Source of the DNA: Eubacteriales bacterium
GTDB lineage: Bacteria; Bacillota; Clostridia; Peptostreptococcales; Acidaminobacteraceae
DNA length: 6,510 nt
Assembly: GCA_030625285.1 (NCBI GenBank)
Contig: DAOURC010000039.1
Coordinates: 1 to 6,510, forward strand
Direction of reading: 5' to 3'
The first letter of the stretch is position 1. Each line of letters starts with the position of its first letter. Shown here one piece after another: positions 1-5,598 of the stretch. The translations under genes were made by a program, and so were the position numbers. The notes beneath the pieces were generated by a model. That model ran no database searches. It was not told where the DNA came from and worked only from the letters and a program-made list of their open reading frames with translations.

Positions 1-66
1 TTCAACTTTGGATGAACAGCCTGTAAAAAGAAGTAATATAATCAGTAAAAATGTTAATTTTTTCAT
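1..66 (-). CDS. Lipoprotein, N-terminal fragment (gene continues beyond position 1)
   Basis: Only the first 22 codons are in the window. They begin at an ATG (complement of 64-66) preceded by the Shine-Dalgarno sequence AAAGGATGA. The peptide starts MKK, runs through a leucine/isoleucine-rich stretch and reaches a lipobox, LFTGC, with the cysteine at residue 17 followed by SSK. This is a classic type II (lipoprotein) signal peptide. The mature protein is expected to be lipid-anchored at Cys17 on the outer face of the cytoplasmic membrane. Nothing of the mature domain is visible, so no function can be given. The gene is transcribed divergently from the cyclic-di-GMP gene at 221 and has its own good promoter. 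Confidence 0.88.
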   Translation of the reverse strand, partial: MKKLTFLLIILLLFTGCSSKVE

Positions 67-83
67 TATAATCATCCTTTTGT

Positions 84-98
84 TTGTTTTAAAAACAA
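84..98. promoter_or_regulatory. 7-1-7 inverted repeat in the lipoprotein leader
   Basis: TTGTTTT-A-AAAACAA is a perfect inverted repeat with 7-bp arms around one central base. It lies between the predicted transcription start (about 108) and the Shine-Dalgarno sequence of the lipoprotein gene. A one-base loop cannot form an RNA hairpin with all seven pairs, so a protein-binding operator is the more natural reading. The arms are nearly pure A/T, so chance is a real alternative. Confidence 0.3.
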
Positions 99-114
99 TC
101 AATGTCTTTTAACT

Positions 115-143
115 ATTATATCATAGTGTTGATTTGTTCAAAA
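115..143 (-). promoter_or_regulatory. Sigma-A-type promoter of the minus-strand lipoprotein gene
   Basis: On the minus strand a perfect -10 hexamer TATAAT (complement of 115-120) lies downstream of TTGAAC (complement of 136-141, 15-bp spacer) or, with a 17-bp spacer, TTTTGA (complement of 138-143). Transcription would start near position 108, giving a leader of about 40 nt before the ATG. The -35 assignment is uncertain; the -10 box is good. Confidence 0.55.
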
Positions 144-150
144 GAAGGGT

Positions 151-201
151 ATAACTGGTAAGGGAATAACTGGTAAGGGAATAACTGGTAAGGGAATAAC
201 T
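151..201. repeat. 15-bp tandem repeat (3.4 copies) in front of the GGDEF-EAL gene
   Basis: The unit ATAACTGGTAAGGGA occurs three times without a mismatch (151-165, 166-180, 181-195), followed by a partial copy ATAACT at 196-201. The AAGGG core also appears just upstream at 145-149. The array ends four bases before the gene's Shine-Dalgarno sequence (AGAGGTGA, 205-212) and 19 bases before its GTG start. Each unit contains an SD-like AAGGGA. A plus-strand -10-like TATAAC (150-155), with TTGATT at 129-134 as a possible -35, overlaps the first copy. The promoter of the downstream gene may therefore lie at the edge of the array, with the repeats in the untranslated leader. That promoter is weak (15-bp spacer) and not a firm call. 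Confidence 0.9.
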
Positions 202-220
202 ACATAGAGGTGAAAATATC

Positions 221-2026
221 GTGAAATTTATAAATGACAGCGGGAGTAGCGTAATACTAAAAAGAATTAAACTGCTTGAAAAAATGCAATATATCAGTTT
301 GTCGATTATGCTTTTTTGTACTATTGTATTGATGGCGGTTAAAAACACTTTATTCGTTGATATATATATTTATTATATATTATGTAGTATGATGATTTTT
401 CTTTTAGCAATTCGTATGAATAAAAAAAATCAGTATTTGTTTTCAGTATACCTTTCAATTGCCTCATTATTTATTATCGTGTGGCTGCCATTGCTGTATA
501 ATTCTTCGATTCTCGAGAAAGGTCTAAGCCCGCTTTTCAATTCTTTGGCTATTGTAGCTGCAAGTGCTGTTTTCTTGAATAGAAGCAATGCGTTATTTAT
601 GATATTAATCCAGTTTATATTAAGTGTTTTTGTTATATATAATAATTCAAATTTGCATGAATTAAATTGGATAAGTTTACTTGCGTTTTTTTGCCTTTCT
701 GGAATTACTATTATAATCGGTAGTTCGAGTGTTCAGAAAAACCTTGAAAAAATAGAGGAACAAAAGAATTCTTTATATGAAAAGATATACTTCGATAATT
801 TAACTGAAATTGGAAGCAGAATAAAATTTGAAGATAATATTGATATGCTTATAAGAAATGATAAGGCTATTTTTACTGTTATCGACTTTGACATCGATAA
901 TTTCAACATTGTAAATAAAATTAATGGTTATTCTTCTGGGGATCGGTTATTAAAAGATTTTTCGTTGATTTTAGAAGATGTTTTCTCTAGTGAATTCTTA
1001 TATCGTTGGTCTGGTGATGAATTTTTGGTTATTCTTTTGGACGACGAGCGAACAGATATCAATAGATTGATGGAGGAAACGAATGATAAATTTAATAGAT
1101 TAGTGAATGAAAAATTCAAAACGAATGAATGCACGTTAAGCGCTGGCATTGCTTCTTATCCAAAAGACGGGCAGTGTATATCTGATCTTTTACAAAGCAC
1201 GAGCTTAGCGTTGAATTATTCAAAAAATAATGGTAAGAATCAAATTCGTTATTATGAATCGCGAATGAGAAAAAAAATAATCAGGTTCCATGAAATTCAG
1301 AAGTTTATCAACGAAGCACTTGAAAATAATACTCTTGAATTGTTTCTACAACCGATTTATGATATTAAAACGAAAATAATGTGTAATGCAGAAATATTAT
1401 TACGGACGAAATCAAAGGAATTCACATTGGCAGAAATTCTTGATGTTGCAGAGACTACGTCTCAGATTATGCAAGTTGATGAATGGGTGGTAGAAAACAC
1501 TTTTAAACTTATCAGTGAGAATAGAAAATTCTTTGCCAAGAGCAAAATCAGCATAAACATGTCTGTGCATTCATTCAAGGCGGAGAACCTTATTGATGAT
1601 TTGCAAAAGTTGCTGAAGAAATATAATGTGAATGCATCAAGATTTACATTTGAAGTTACAGAACATACGGCTATTGTAGATGTTGAAGAGTCGAAACGAA
1701 TTTTTACATTACTTAAACAATTAGGTTTTGAAATTGCGATCGACGATTTCGGTACGAAATATTCATCAATAAATTATTTGAATATGCTACCTATCGATGT
1801 ACTGAAAATTGATAAATCTTATGTTGACAATATTGTAACTGATAAAAATACAAATGCGATAGTCAAGCATATAATTGCATTGTCGAGAGATTTAAATCTT
1901 AAGACTATAGCTGAAGGAATAGAATATAAAGATCAATTGGAGACTCTTGATGAGCTAGGTTGTGATTATGCACAAGGTTATTTACTGGCTAGACCTATGG
2001 AATTTGAAAAATTCAAAAAATTATAA
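221..2026 (+). CDS. Membrane GGDEF-EAL protein, probable cyclic-di-GMP phosphodiesterase
   Basis: This 601-residue protein acts in cyclic-di-GMP turnover at the cytoplasmic membrane. The start is GTG with AGAGGTGA nine bases upstream. Six hydrophobic segments are visible at about residues 25-40, 45-64, 71-92, 105-119, 123-141 and 149-168, with no recognised sensor family. A charged helix (171-190) links to a GGDEF domain (about 190-345). That domain has SGDEF (264-268) in place of GGDEF, N229 where a lysine is usual, Y237 where histidine is usual, and no RxxD inhibitory site. The metal and guanine residues D224, N232, D241 and D266 remain. The EAL domain (about 358-601) reads EILLR at 391-395. 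It keeps N446, E478, E481, D508, D509, K529, E565 and Q585, with spacing matching the RocR-type catalytic set after the first motif. Loop 6 is DDFGTKYSS. I infer that it mainly degrades cyclic-di-GMP; residual cyclase activity or GTP-sensing by the GGDEF half is possible. A 70-bp gap without a terminator separates it from the aminopeptidase, so read-through is possible. Confidence 0.95.
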   Translation: MKFINDSGSSVILKRIKLLEKMQYISLSIMLFCTIVLMAVKNTLFVDIYIYYILCSMMIFLLAIRMNKKNQYLFSVYLSIASLFIIVWLPLLYNSSILEKGLSPLFNSLAIVAASAVFLNRSNALFMILIQFILSVFVIYNNSNLHELNWISLLAFFCLSGITIIIGSSSVQKNLEKIEEQKNSLYEKIYFDNLTEIGSRIKFEDNIDMLIRNDKAIFTVIDFDIDNFNIVNKINGYSSGDRLLKDFSLILEDVFSSEFLYRWSGDEFLVILLDDERTDINRLMEETNDKFNRLVNEKFKTNECTLSAGIASYPKDGQCISDLLQSTSLALNYSKNNGKNQIRYYESRMRKKIIRFHEIQKFINEALENNTLELFLQPIYDIKTKIMCNAEILLRTKSKEFTLAEILDVAETTSQIMQVDEWVVENTFKLISENRKFFAKSKISINMSVHSFKAENLIDDLQKLLKKYNVNASRFTFEVTEHTAIVDVEESKRIFTLLKQLGFEIAIDDFGTKYSSINYLNMLPIDVLKIDKSYVDNIVTDKNTNAIVKHIIALSRDLNLKTIAEGIEYKDQLETLDELGCDYAQGYLLARPMEFEKFKKL

Positions 2027-2096
2027 ATATTACTACAATTTAATATATTCGAATGATTTAAAATGATAAAATAACCGTAAGAAAGGTTGGGGGATT

Positions 2097-3326
2097 ATGG
2101 ATAGAAATTTACTAGAAAAGTATGCTGAGATTATTGTTAAAACAGGAGTGAATATACAAAAGAATCAAATTGTAGTAATTACAGCTCCAGTTGAAAACTA
2201 TGAAATAGTGGAAATGATTTCTGAAATTGCCTATAAAGAAGGGGCAAGAGATGTTATTACTAATTGGGTGGACGAGAGAATAACAAGAGTTAGATATTTG
2301 CATGCACCTGATGAGATATTTGACGAGGTTCCTGAGTGGAAAAAGATGTTCTATTTAGAGAATGTTCGAAAAGGGGCTGCTTATATAAGATTATCTGGAA
2401 GTGATCCTGATATTCTAAATGGAGTTGAGCAAGATAAAATAATACGAAGCAATAAAGCCTTCGGAGAAGCGCTAAAAGAGTATAGAGAGCGTTTGATGAG
2501 CAATAAGAATATTTGGTGTGTGGCATCTGCTCCTACAAAAGCTTGGGCTATGAAAATGTTTCCTGATTTAAATGAAAATGAGGCGAAAGAAAAGCTTTGG
2601 GAAGCAATATTCAAGGCAAATAGAATTGACAGAGAAGATCCTATTGCTGCCATCAAGGAACATAAGGCGAATCTTAAAAAGAGTGTCGATTTCTTGAACG
2701 GACTTGGATTGAGAAAATTAATGTATAAAAACAGTTTAGGAACAGATTTGACTATCGAACTTTCAGAAAATCATGTATGGCTTGGTGGAAGCGATTTTAT
2801 GAAAAATGGAATAGAGTTTATGGCTAATCTTCCCACTGAAGAAGTATTCACTCTTCCTAAAAAAGACGGAGTAAATGGAATAGTATATAGTTCAAAGCCA
2901 TTCGTTTATAACGGTATAGTAGTTGAAGACTTCAATATAACATTTAAAGACGGCAAGGCAGTGAAATATGATGCAAGAAAAGGTAAAGAAGCGTTAAAGA
3001 GTCTAGTAGAACTAGATGAAGGATCTTGCTATTTGGGAGAAGTTGCACTAGTTCCACATGAATCGCCTATTTCCCAGATGAATATATTATTTTATAATAC
3101 TTTATTTGATGAAAATGCATCTTGTCATTTAGCTTTAGGTGAAGCCTACCCTATCTGCATTAAGGGTGGAGAAAACATGACTAAAGAAGAACTAGAAAAA
3201 GAAGGCGTAAACAGTTCGATAGCTCATGAAGACTTTATGATAGGAACTGAGGATTTAAACATAATAGGTTTGGATAAAGACGATAATGAAGTTGTTATCT
3301 TTAAAAATGGAAATTTTATATATTAA
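2097..3326 (+). CDS. ampS: M29 family metallo-aminopeptidase (AmpS/PepS/AmpT type)
   Basis: This 409-residue cytoplasmic exopeptidase removes N-terminal amino acids from peptides using two divalent metal ions. Its length matches the family norm of about 410 residues. There is no signal peptide. The C-terminal catalytic part carries the family motifs in order: PTEEVFT (246-252, ligand probably E249), GEVALV (E315), CHLALGEAYP (H344, with Y351 as the conserved tyrosine) and AHEDFMIG (H377 and D379). The positions are within one residue of the metal ligands known in Thermus AmpT (E250, E316, H345, H376, D378). The N-terminal part contains the usual region after YAEIIVKTG. The ATG start is preceded by AAAGG (2082-2086) and a GGGGGA run (2089-2094). 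The role is peptide catabolism or protein turnover. It shows no functional link to its neighbours and ends just before the terminator shared with the convergent kinase gene. The family is certain; the symbol is by family only. Confidence 0.95.
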   Translation: MDRNLLEKYAEIIVKTGVNIQKNQIVVITAPVENYEIVEMISEIAYKEGARDVITNWVDERITRVRYLHAPDEIFDEVPEWKKMFYLENVRKGAAYIRLSGSDPDILNGVEQDKIIRSNKAFGEALKEYRERLMSNKNIWCVASAPTKAWAMKMFPDLNENEAKEKLWEAIFKANRIDREDPIAAIKEHKANLKKSVDFLNGLGLRKLMYKNSLGTDLTIELSENHVWLGGSDFMKNGIEFMANLPTEEVFTLPKKDGVNGIVYSSKPFVYNGIVVEDFNITFKDGKAVKYDARKGKEALKSLVELDEGSCYLGEVALVPHESPISQMNILFYNTLFDENASCHLALGEAYPICIKGGENMTKEELEKEGVNSSIAHEDFMIGTEDLNIIGLDKDDNEVVIFKNGNFIY

Positions 3327-3337
3327 ATAAAAAAAGG

Positions 3338-3357
3338 GCCGCAGATATTTCTGCGGC
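3338..3357. terminator. Rho-independent terminator between convergent genes
   Basis: The hairpin has an 8-bp perfect GC-rich stem, GCCGCAGA (3338-3345) and TCTGCGGC (3350-3357), with a TATT loop. On the minus strand it is followed by CC and a run of seven T, then ATTT. This is a strong terminator for the kinase operon, whose stop codon (complement of 3361-3363) is only 3 bp away. On the plus strand the A-run precedes the stem and only a weak T-rich stretch (TGATTATTT) follows. It probably also stops the aminopeptidase transcript, but less efficiently. Confidence 0.9.
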
Positions 3358-3360
3358 TGA

Positions 3361-4752
3361 TTATTTGTAAAGGATGATTGTGAATTTCGCACCTTTATCC
3401 AGAGTGTTTTCTGCTGTAATTTCACCTCTGTGTTTTTCAATAATGGATCGAGCTATTGAAAGTCCCAGTCCGGTATGACCGTCGGGTCCTTTGTAAAATC
3501 TTTCGAAAATGTGACTGACGGCATCTTCTTGTATTCCATCTCCATCATCGATTACTGAAATTTCTATATGGTTGTTTGTTTCGATAGTATCTATTATAAT
3601 TTCATTTTTACAGTATCTAAAGGCATTGGAGAGGATATTTATCAGCGCTTGTGTAAACTGGTTCTCATCAACTGAAATTTCCAGATGAATCAGGTTATCT
3701 ACCTTGATTTCAATATTGCTGTTGTTGGTTAATCCTTTTATTTTTTTTATTGAATTTATGATGATATCGTAAATATCAATATTTCTAAGATTCAAATCAT
3801 CATTCAATGTATCTAGTTTTGTCAAATAGGAAATGTTGTTGACAATATTGGATAACCTTTTGACTTCCGAATTAATTATCTCAAGATTTTCGTCGCTTCT
3901 CTCAAAGATTCCATCAATCATACCCTCGGCATAGCCTTGTATGGACATAAGCGGTGTTTTCAATTCATGAGAGGCGTTTTGGAAAAATCGCTTTTGAATT
4001 TTGCTGTTGTTCTCAAGGGATTTTGACATCCTATTCACGGATTCCGTAAGCTCTCCTATCTCATCTCTCGATTCGATTTTTATCTCTTTTGGAAAATCTC
4101 CCTTTGCAATAAGTTTGGCCTGTTCGTTGAGTTTTCTAAGAGGCTTAGTAAGATTATTTGAAACAAAGGAACCGAGAATCAGCGCAATCGTCAAAAATGC
4201 CAAAGTCGCCAGCAGTTGAATACGTCTTATCTGCTTGACGAAACTTGATATTTCTCCTTGGTTGACATACATTATCAGATATATTTTTGAATCGGTTCGA
4301 ATGTTTTCTTTAAGTAATACGGGTTTCAATAAAACAAAATAAGTCATGTTGTCTTTTGCGGTTAGTTCAAAAGTACCGTAATCTTTGCTTTTAGATAGTT
4401 TAATCAATTTATCCAATTCGTCTTTTGAGAAATCGGTGCGTTTACCTATATTGACAACTCTATTGGGAAGTTCGATGACAACATTGATGTCGCTTTCTAA
4501 ATTGTATCTTCCTATTGTATGTTTCATATTCTGTATTTTTTCAGTTATAGTTTGTTCGATGTTTTCATCGTTTTTAATCTCATCTATTAATAGATTTGTT
4601 ATGATTTTAGACTCGTCTATAAGATTCTTCTCGATATTGCTTTTAAGATACCTTGTAGTGGCGTTTTGACTTACACCGATTATCAAAGCAAAAGCGACAA
4701 GAATGATAATGATGTAGTAAGCTGTAATTTTCGTTTGTATAGTCGTTTTCAT
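3361..4752 (-). CDS. Membrane sensor histidine kinase (HAMP, HisKA, HATPase_c)
   Basis: This is a 463-residue class I histidine kinase, the likely partner of the regulator encoded immediately upstream. From the N-terminus it shows TM1 (about 11-28), an extracytoplasmic sensor region (about 29-177, no family recognised), TM2 (about 178-198) and HAMP (about 199-250, LTKPL and DEIGEL). HisKA has the phospho-accepting H262 in SHELKTPL. The ATPase domain has the N box N372/N376, the G1 box DDGDGI (402-407), the F box FERFY (416-420) and the G2 box GLGLSIA (428-434). All catalytic motifs are intact. The ATG at 4752 is chosen because the sequence GAGGATCGGTGA lies just upstream and overlaps the regulator's stop. 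The frame could be extended to a TTG at 4782, but that would overlap the regulator by 26 nt. The 4-nt gap implies translational coupling. The stimulus cannot be predicted. Confidence 0.95.
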   Translation of the reverse strand: MKTTIQTKITAYYIIIILVAFALIIGVSQNATTRYLKSNIEKNLIDESKIITNLLIDEIKNDENIEQTITEKIQNMKHTIGRYNLESDINVVIELPNRVVNIGKRTDFSKDELDKLIKLSKSKDYGTFELTAKDNMTYFVLLKPVLLKENIRTDSKIYLIMYVNQGEISSFVKQIRRIQLLATLAFLTIALILGSFVSNNLTKPLRKLNEQAKLIAKGDFPKEIKIESRDEIGELTESVNRMSKSLENNSKIQKRFFQNASHELKTPLMSIQGYAEGMIDGIFERSDENLEIINSEVKRLSNIVNNISYLTKLDTLNDDLNLRNIDIYDIIINSIKKIKGLTNNSNIEIKVDNLIHLEISVDENQFTQALINILSNAFRYCKNEIIIDTIETNNHIEISVIDDGDGIQEDAVSHIFERFYKGPDGHTGLGLSIARSIIEKHRGEITAENTLDKGAKFTIILYK

Positions 4753-4756
4753 TTTT

Positions 4757-5443
4757 TCACCGATCCTCAATTTTATAACCAAATCCCCAAACGGTTGTGA
4801 TTTTCACCATAGAATCAACGTTAGATAGTTTCTTTCTGATTCTCTTTACGACATCATCTATGATTCTAGATTCACCTATATATTCAAATCCCCATATTTG
4901 ATTGAGAAGTTGTTCTCTACTGAAAACCTTGTTTTTGTTTTCAGCTAAGAAGAAAAACAAATCGTATTCTTTTTTGGTAAAACTTAGCTCGATATCCTTT
5001 GATGTGATTTTTCTTTCTTCAGGATATATTGATATGTCTTTTAATATAGTCAAATGATTATGATTGGAAAGCTGTTGTATTCTATCTATTCTTCTGAAAA
5101 TGCTTTTAACCCTGGCAACTAATTCCCTTGGACTGAACGGCTTTGAAAGATAGTCGTCGCTTCCGAGTTCAAGACCTAGGATTTTATCTAATTCATCATC
5201 TTTTGCAGAGACAAATATAATAGGAATATCATCTGTTTTTCTTATTTCTCTGCAAATGTCATAACCGCTAGTGCCCGGCATCATGATATCGAGTATGATC
5301 ATATCTGCTGAATAGCGTTTGAAATAATCAAGCAGTTCATCTCCATTTTCAAAGGGATGAACCTCGTAATTCTCATTTTCCAGATATTTTTTCATTATAT
5401 CTCTAATGCTCTTTTCGTCATCTGCAACGAGGAGTTTCTTCAT
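4757..5443 (-). CDS. OmpR/PhoB-family response regulator
   Basis: This is a 228-residue DNA-binding response regulator and the first gene of a two-gene operon with the histidine kinase. The receiver domain (about 3-115) has acidic-pocket residues D8 and D9, the phospho-accepting D52 in LDIMMPG, S79 at the Ser/Thr switch position and K101 in the KPF motif. The winged-helix output domain of Trans_reg_C type covers about 130-227, ending with the wing TVWGFGYKIE. The frame continues upstream to 5497, but the ATG at 5443 (MKKLLVADDE) is the right start. It begins exactly at the first receiver strand and follows the strong Shine-Dalgarno AGGTGGTGA, whereas the 18 extra residues resemble nothing in the family. 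No truncation or missing residue was seen. The regulon is unknown; ordered repeats upstream of its own promoter suggest autoregulation. Confidence 0.96.
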   Translation of the reverse strand: MKKLLVADDEKSIRDIMKKYLENENYEVHPFENGDELLDYFKRYSADMIILDIMMPGTSGYDICREIRKTDDIPIIFVSAKDDELDKILGLELGSDDYLSKPFSPRELVARVKSIFRRIDRIQQLSNHNHLTILKDISIYPEERKITSKDIELSFTKKEYDLFFFLAENKNKVFSREQLLNQIWGFEYIGESRIIDDVVKRIRKKLSNVDSMVKITTVWGFGYKIEDR

Positions 5444-5459
5444 CGTGAAATCACCACCT

Positions 5460-5479
5460 ATTAATATAATAATATTAAT
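5460..5479. promoter_or_regulatory. 8-4-8 inverted repeat at the response regulator's leader or promoter
   Basis: ATTAATAT-AATA-ATATTAAT is a perfect inverted repeat adjoining the Shine-Dalgarno sequence of the response regulator (AGGTGG, complement of 5454-5459). It overlaps the -10 element of the best candidate promoter. It is wholly A/T, so the RNA hairpin would be weak. A DNA operator or a chance AT palindrome are both possible. Confidence 0.35.
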
Positions 5480-5497
5480 TTTATCAAAAAAATGCAA
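5469..5497 (-). promoter_or_regulatory. Candidate promoter of the two-component operon
   Basis: On the minus strand TTGCAT (complement of 5492-5497) and TATTAT (complement of 5469-5474) are separated by exactly 17 bp. Each is close to the sigma-A consensus. The start would fall near 5462, leaving a leader of about 19 nt that just contains the Shine-Dalgarno sequence. An alternative -10, TAAAAT (complement of 5478-5483), pairs with a poor -35 at 5501-5506. Confidence 0.45.
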
Positions 5498-5511
5498 TAT
5501 AGAAAACTTTC

Positions 5512-5528
5512 ATACAATAATAATACAA
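5512..5528. promoter_or_regulatory. Direct repeat ATACAA-N5-ATACAA, possible OmpR-type regulator site
   Basis: Two identical hexamers, ATACAA at 5512-5517 and 5523-5528, start 11 bp apart, about one helical turn. Read on the minus strand they are TTGTAT-N5-TTGTAT, and they sit just upstream of the -35 region of the two-component operon. OmpR/PhoB-family regulators typically bind such head-to-tail repeats as dimers, so this could be an autoregulatory site. The region is very AT-rich, so the match may be accidental. Confidence 0.3.
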
Positions 5529-5542
5529 ATTTATGAAAAATA

Positions 5543-5561
5543 TATAATGATTATCATTGTT
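5543..5561. promoter_or_regulatory. Fur-box-like operator upstream of xdhC
   Basis: TATAATGATTATCATTGTT matches 15 of 19 positions of the classical Fur box (GATAATGATAATCATTATC). It contains the perfect inverted repeat AATGAT-T-ATCATT (5546-5558). It also reads as two overlapping 7-1-7 Fur motifs (TGATAATnATTATCA) offset by 6 bp: 12 of 14 positions at 5542-5556 and 11 of 14 at 5548-5562. Its first six bases are TATAAT, a perfect -10 hexamer on the plus strand, 50 bp before the xdhC ATG. No good -35 is visible. Binding by Fur, or a relative such as PerR, would block this promoter. The match is seen; regulation is inferred. Confidence 0.6.
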
Positions 5562-5598
5562 AAATAAGAGATAATATAGATATTAAGGGGTGGACGGC

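Noticed and set aside
67..220. Cyclic-di-GMP (GEMM) riboswitch upstream of the GGDEF-EAL gene
   Set aside because: No paired, tetraloop-containing GEMM core is present; the leader is filled by the tandem repeat.
121..348. Minus-strand open frame encoding a repeated SLTSY peptide
   Set aside because: The peptide repeat is only the 15-bp DNA repeat read in one frame. The frame runs antisense into the GGDEF-EAL gene, has no clear ribosome-binding site and overlaps the lipoprotein promoter.
4001..4669. Plus-strand open frames inside the histidine kinase gene (4001-4219 and 4385-4669)
   Set aside because: They are antisense to a gene with every family motif intact, and their translations resemble no protein.
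4753..4782. N-terminal extension of the histidine kinase from a TTG
   Set aside because: It would overlap the response regulator by 26 nt. The ATG at 4752 has an upstream Shine-Dalgarno region and is followed directly by the first membrane helix.
5444..5497. N-terminal extension of the response regulator by 18 residues
   Set aside because: The receiver fold begins at MKKLLVADDE, the strong AGGTGGTGA lies immediately upstream of that ATG, and the extension covers the promoter region.
5444..5598. Molybdenum-cofactor riboswitch upstream of xdhC
   Set aside because: The gap is short, almost pure A/T and lacks the GC-paired stems such an element needs.
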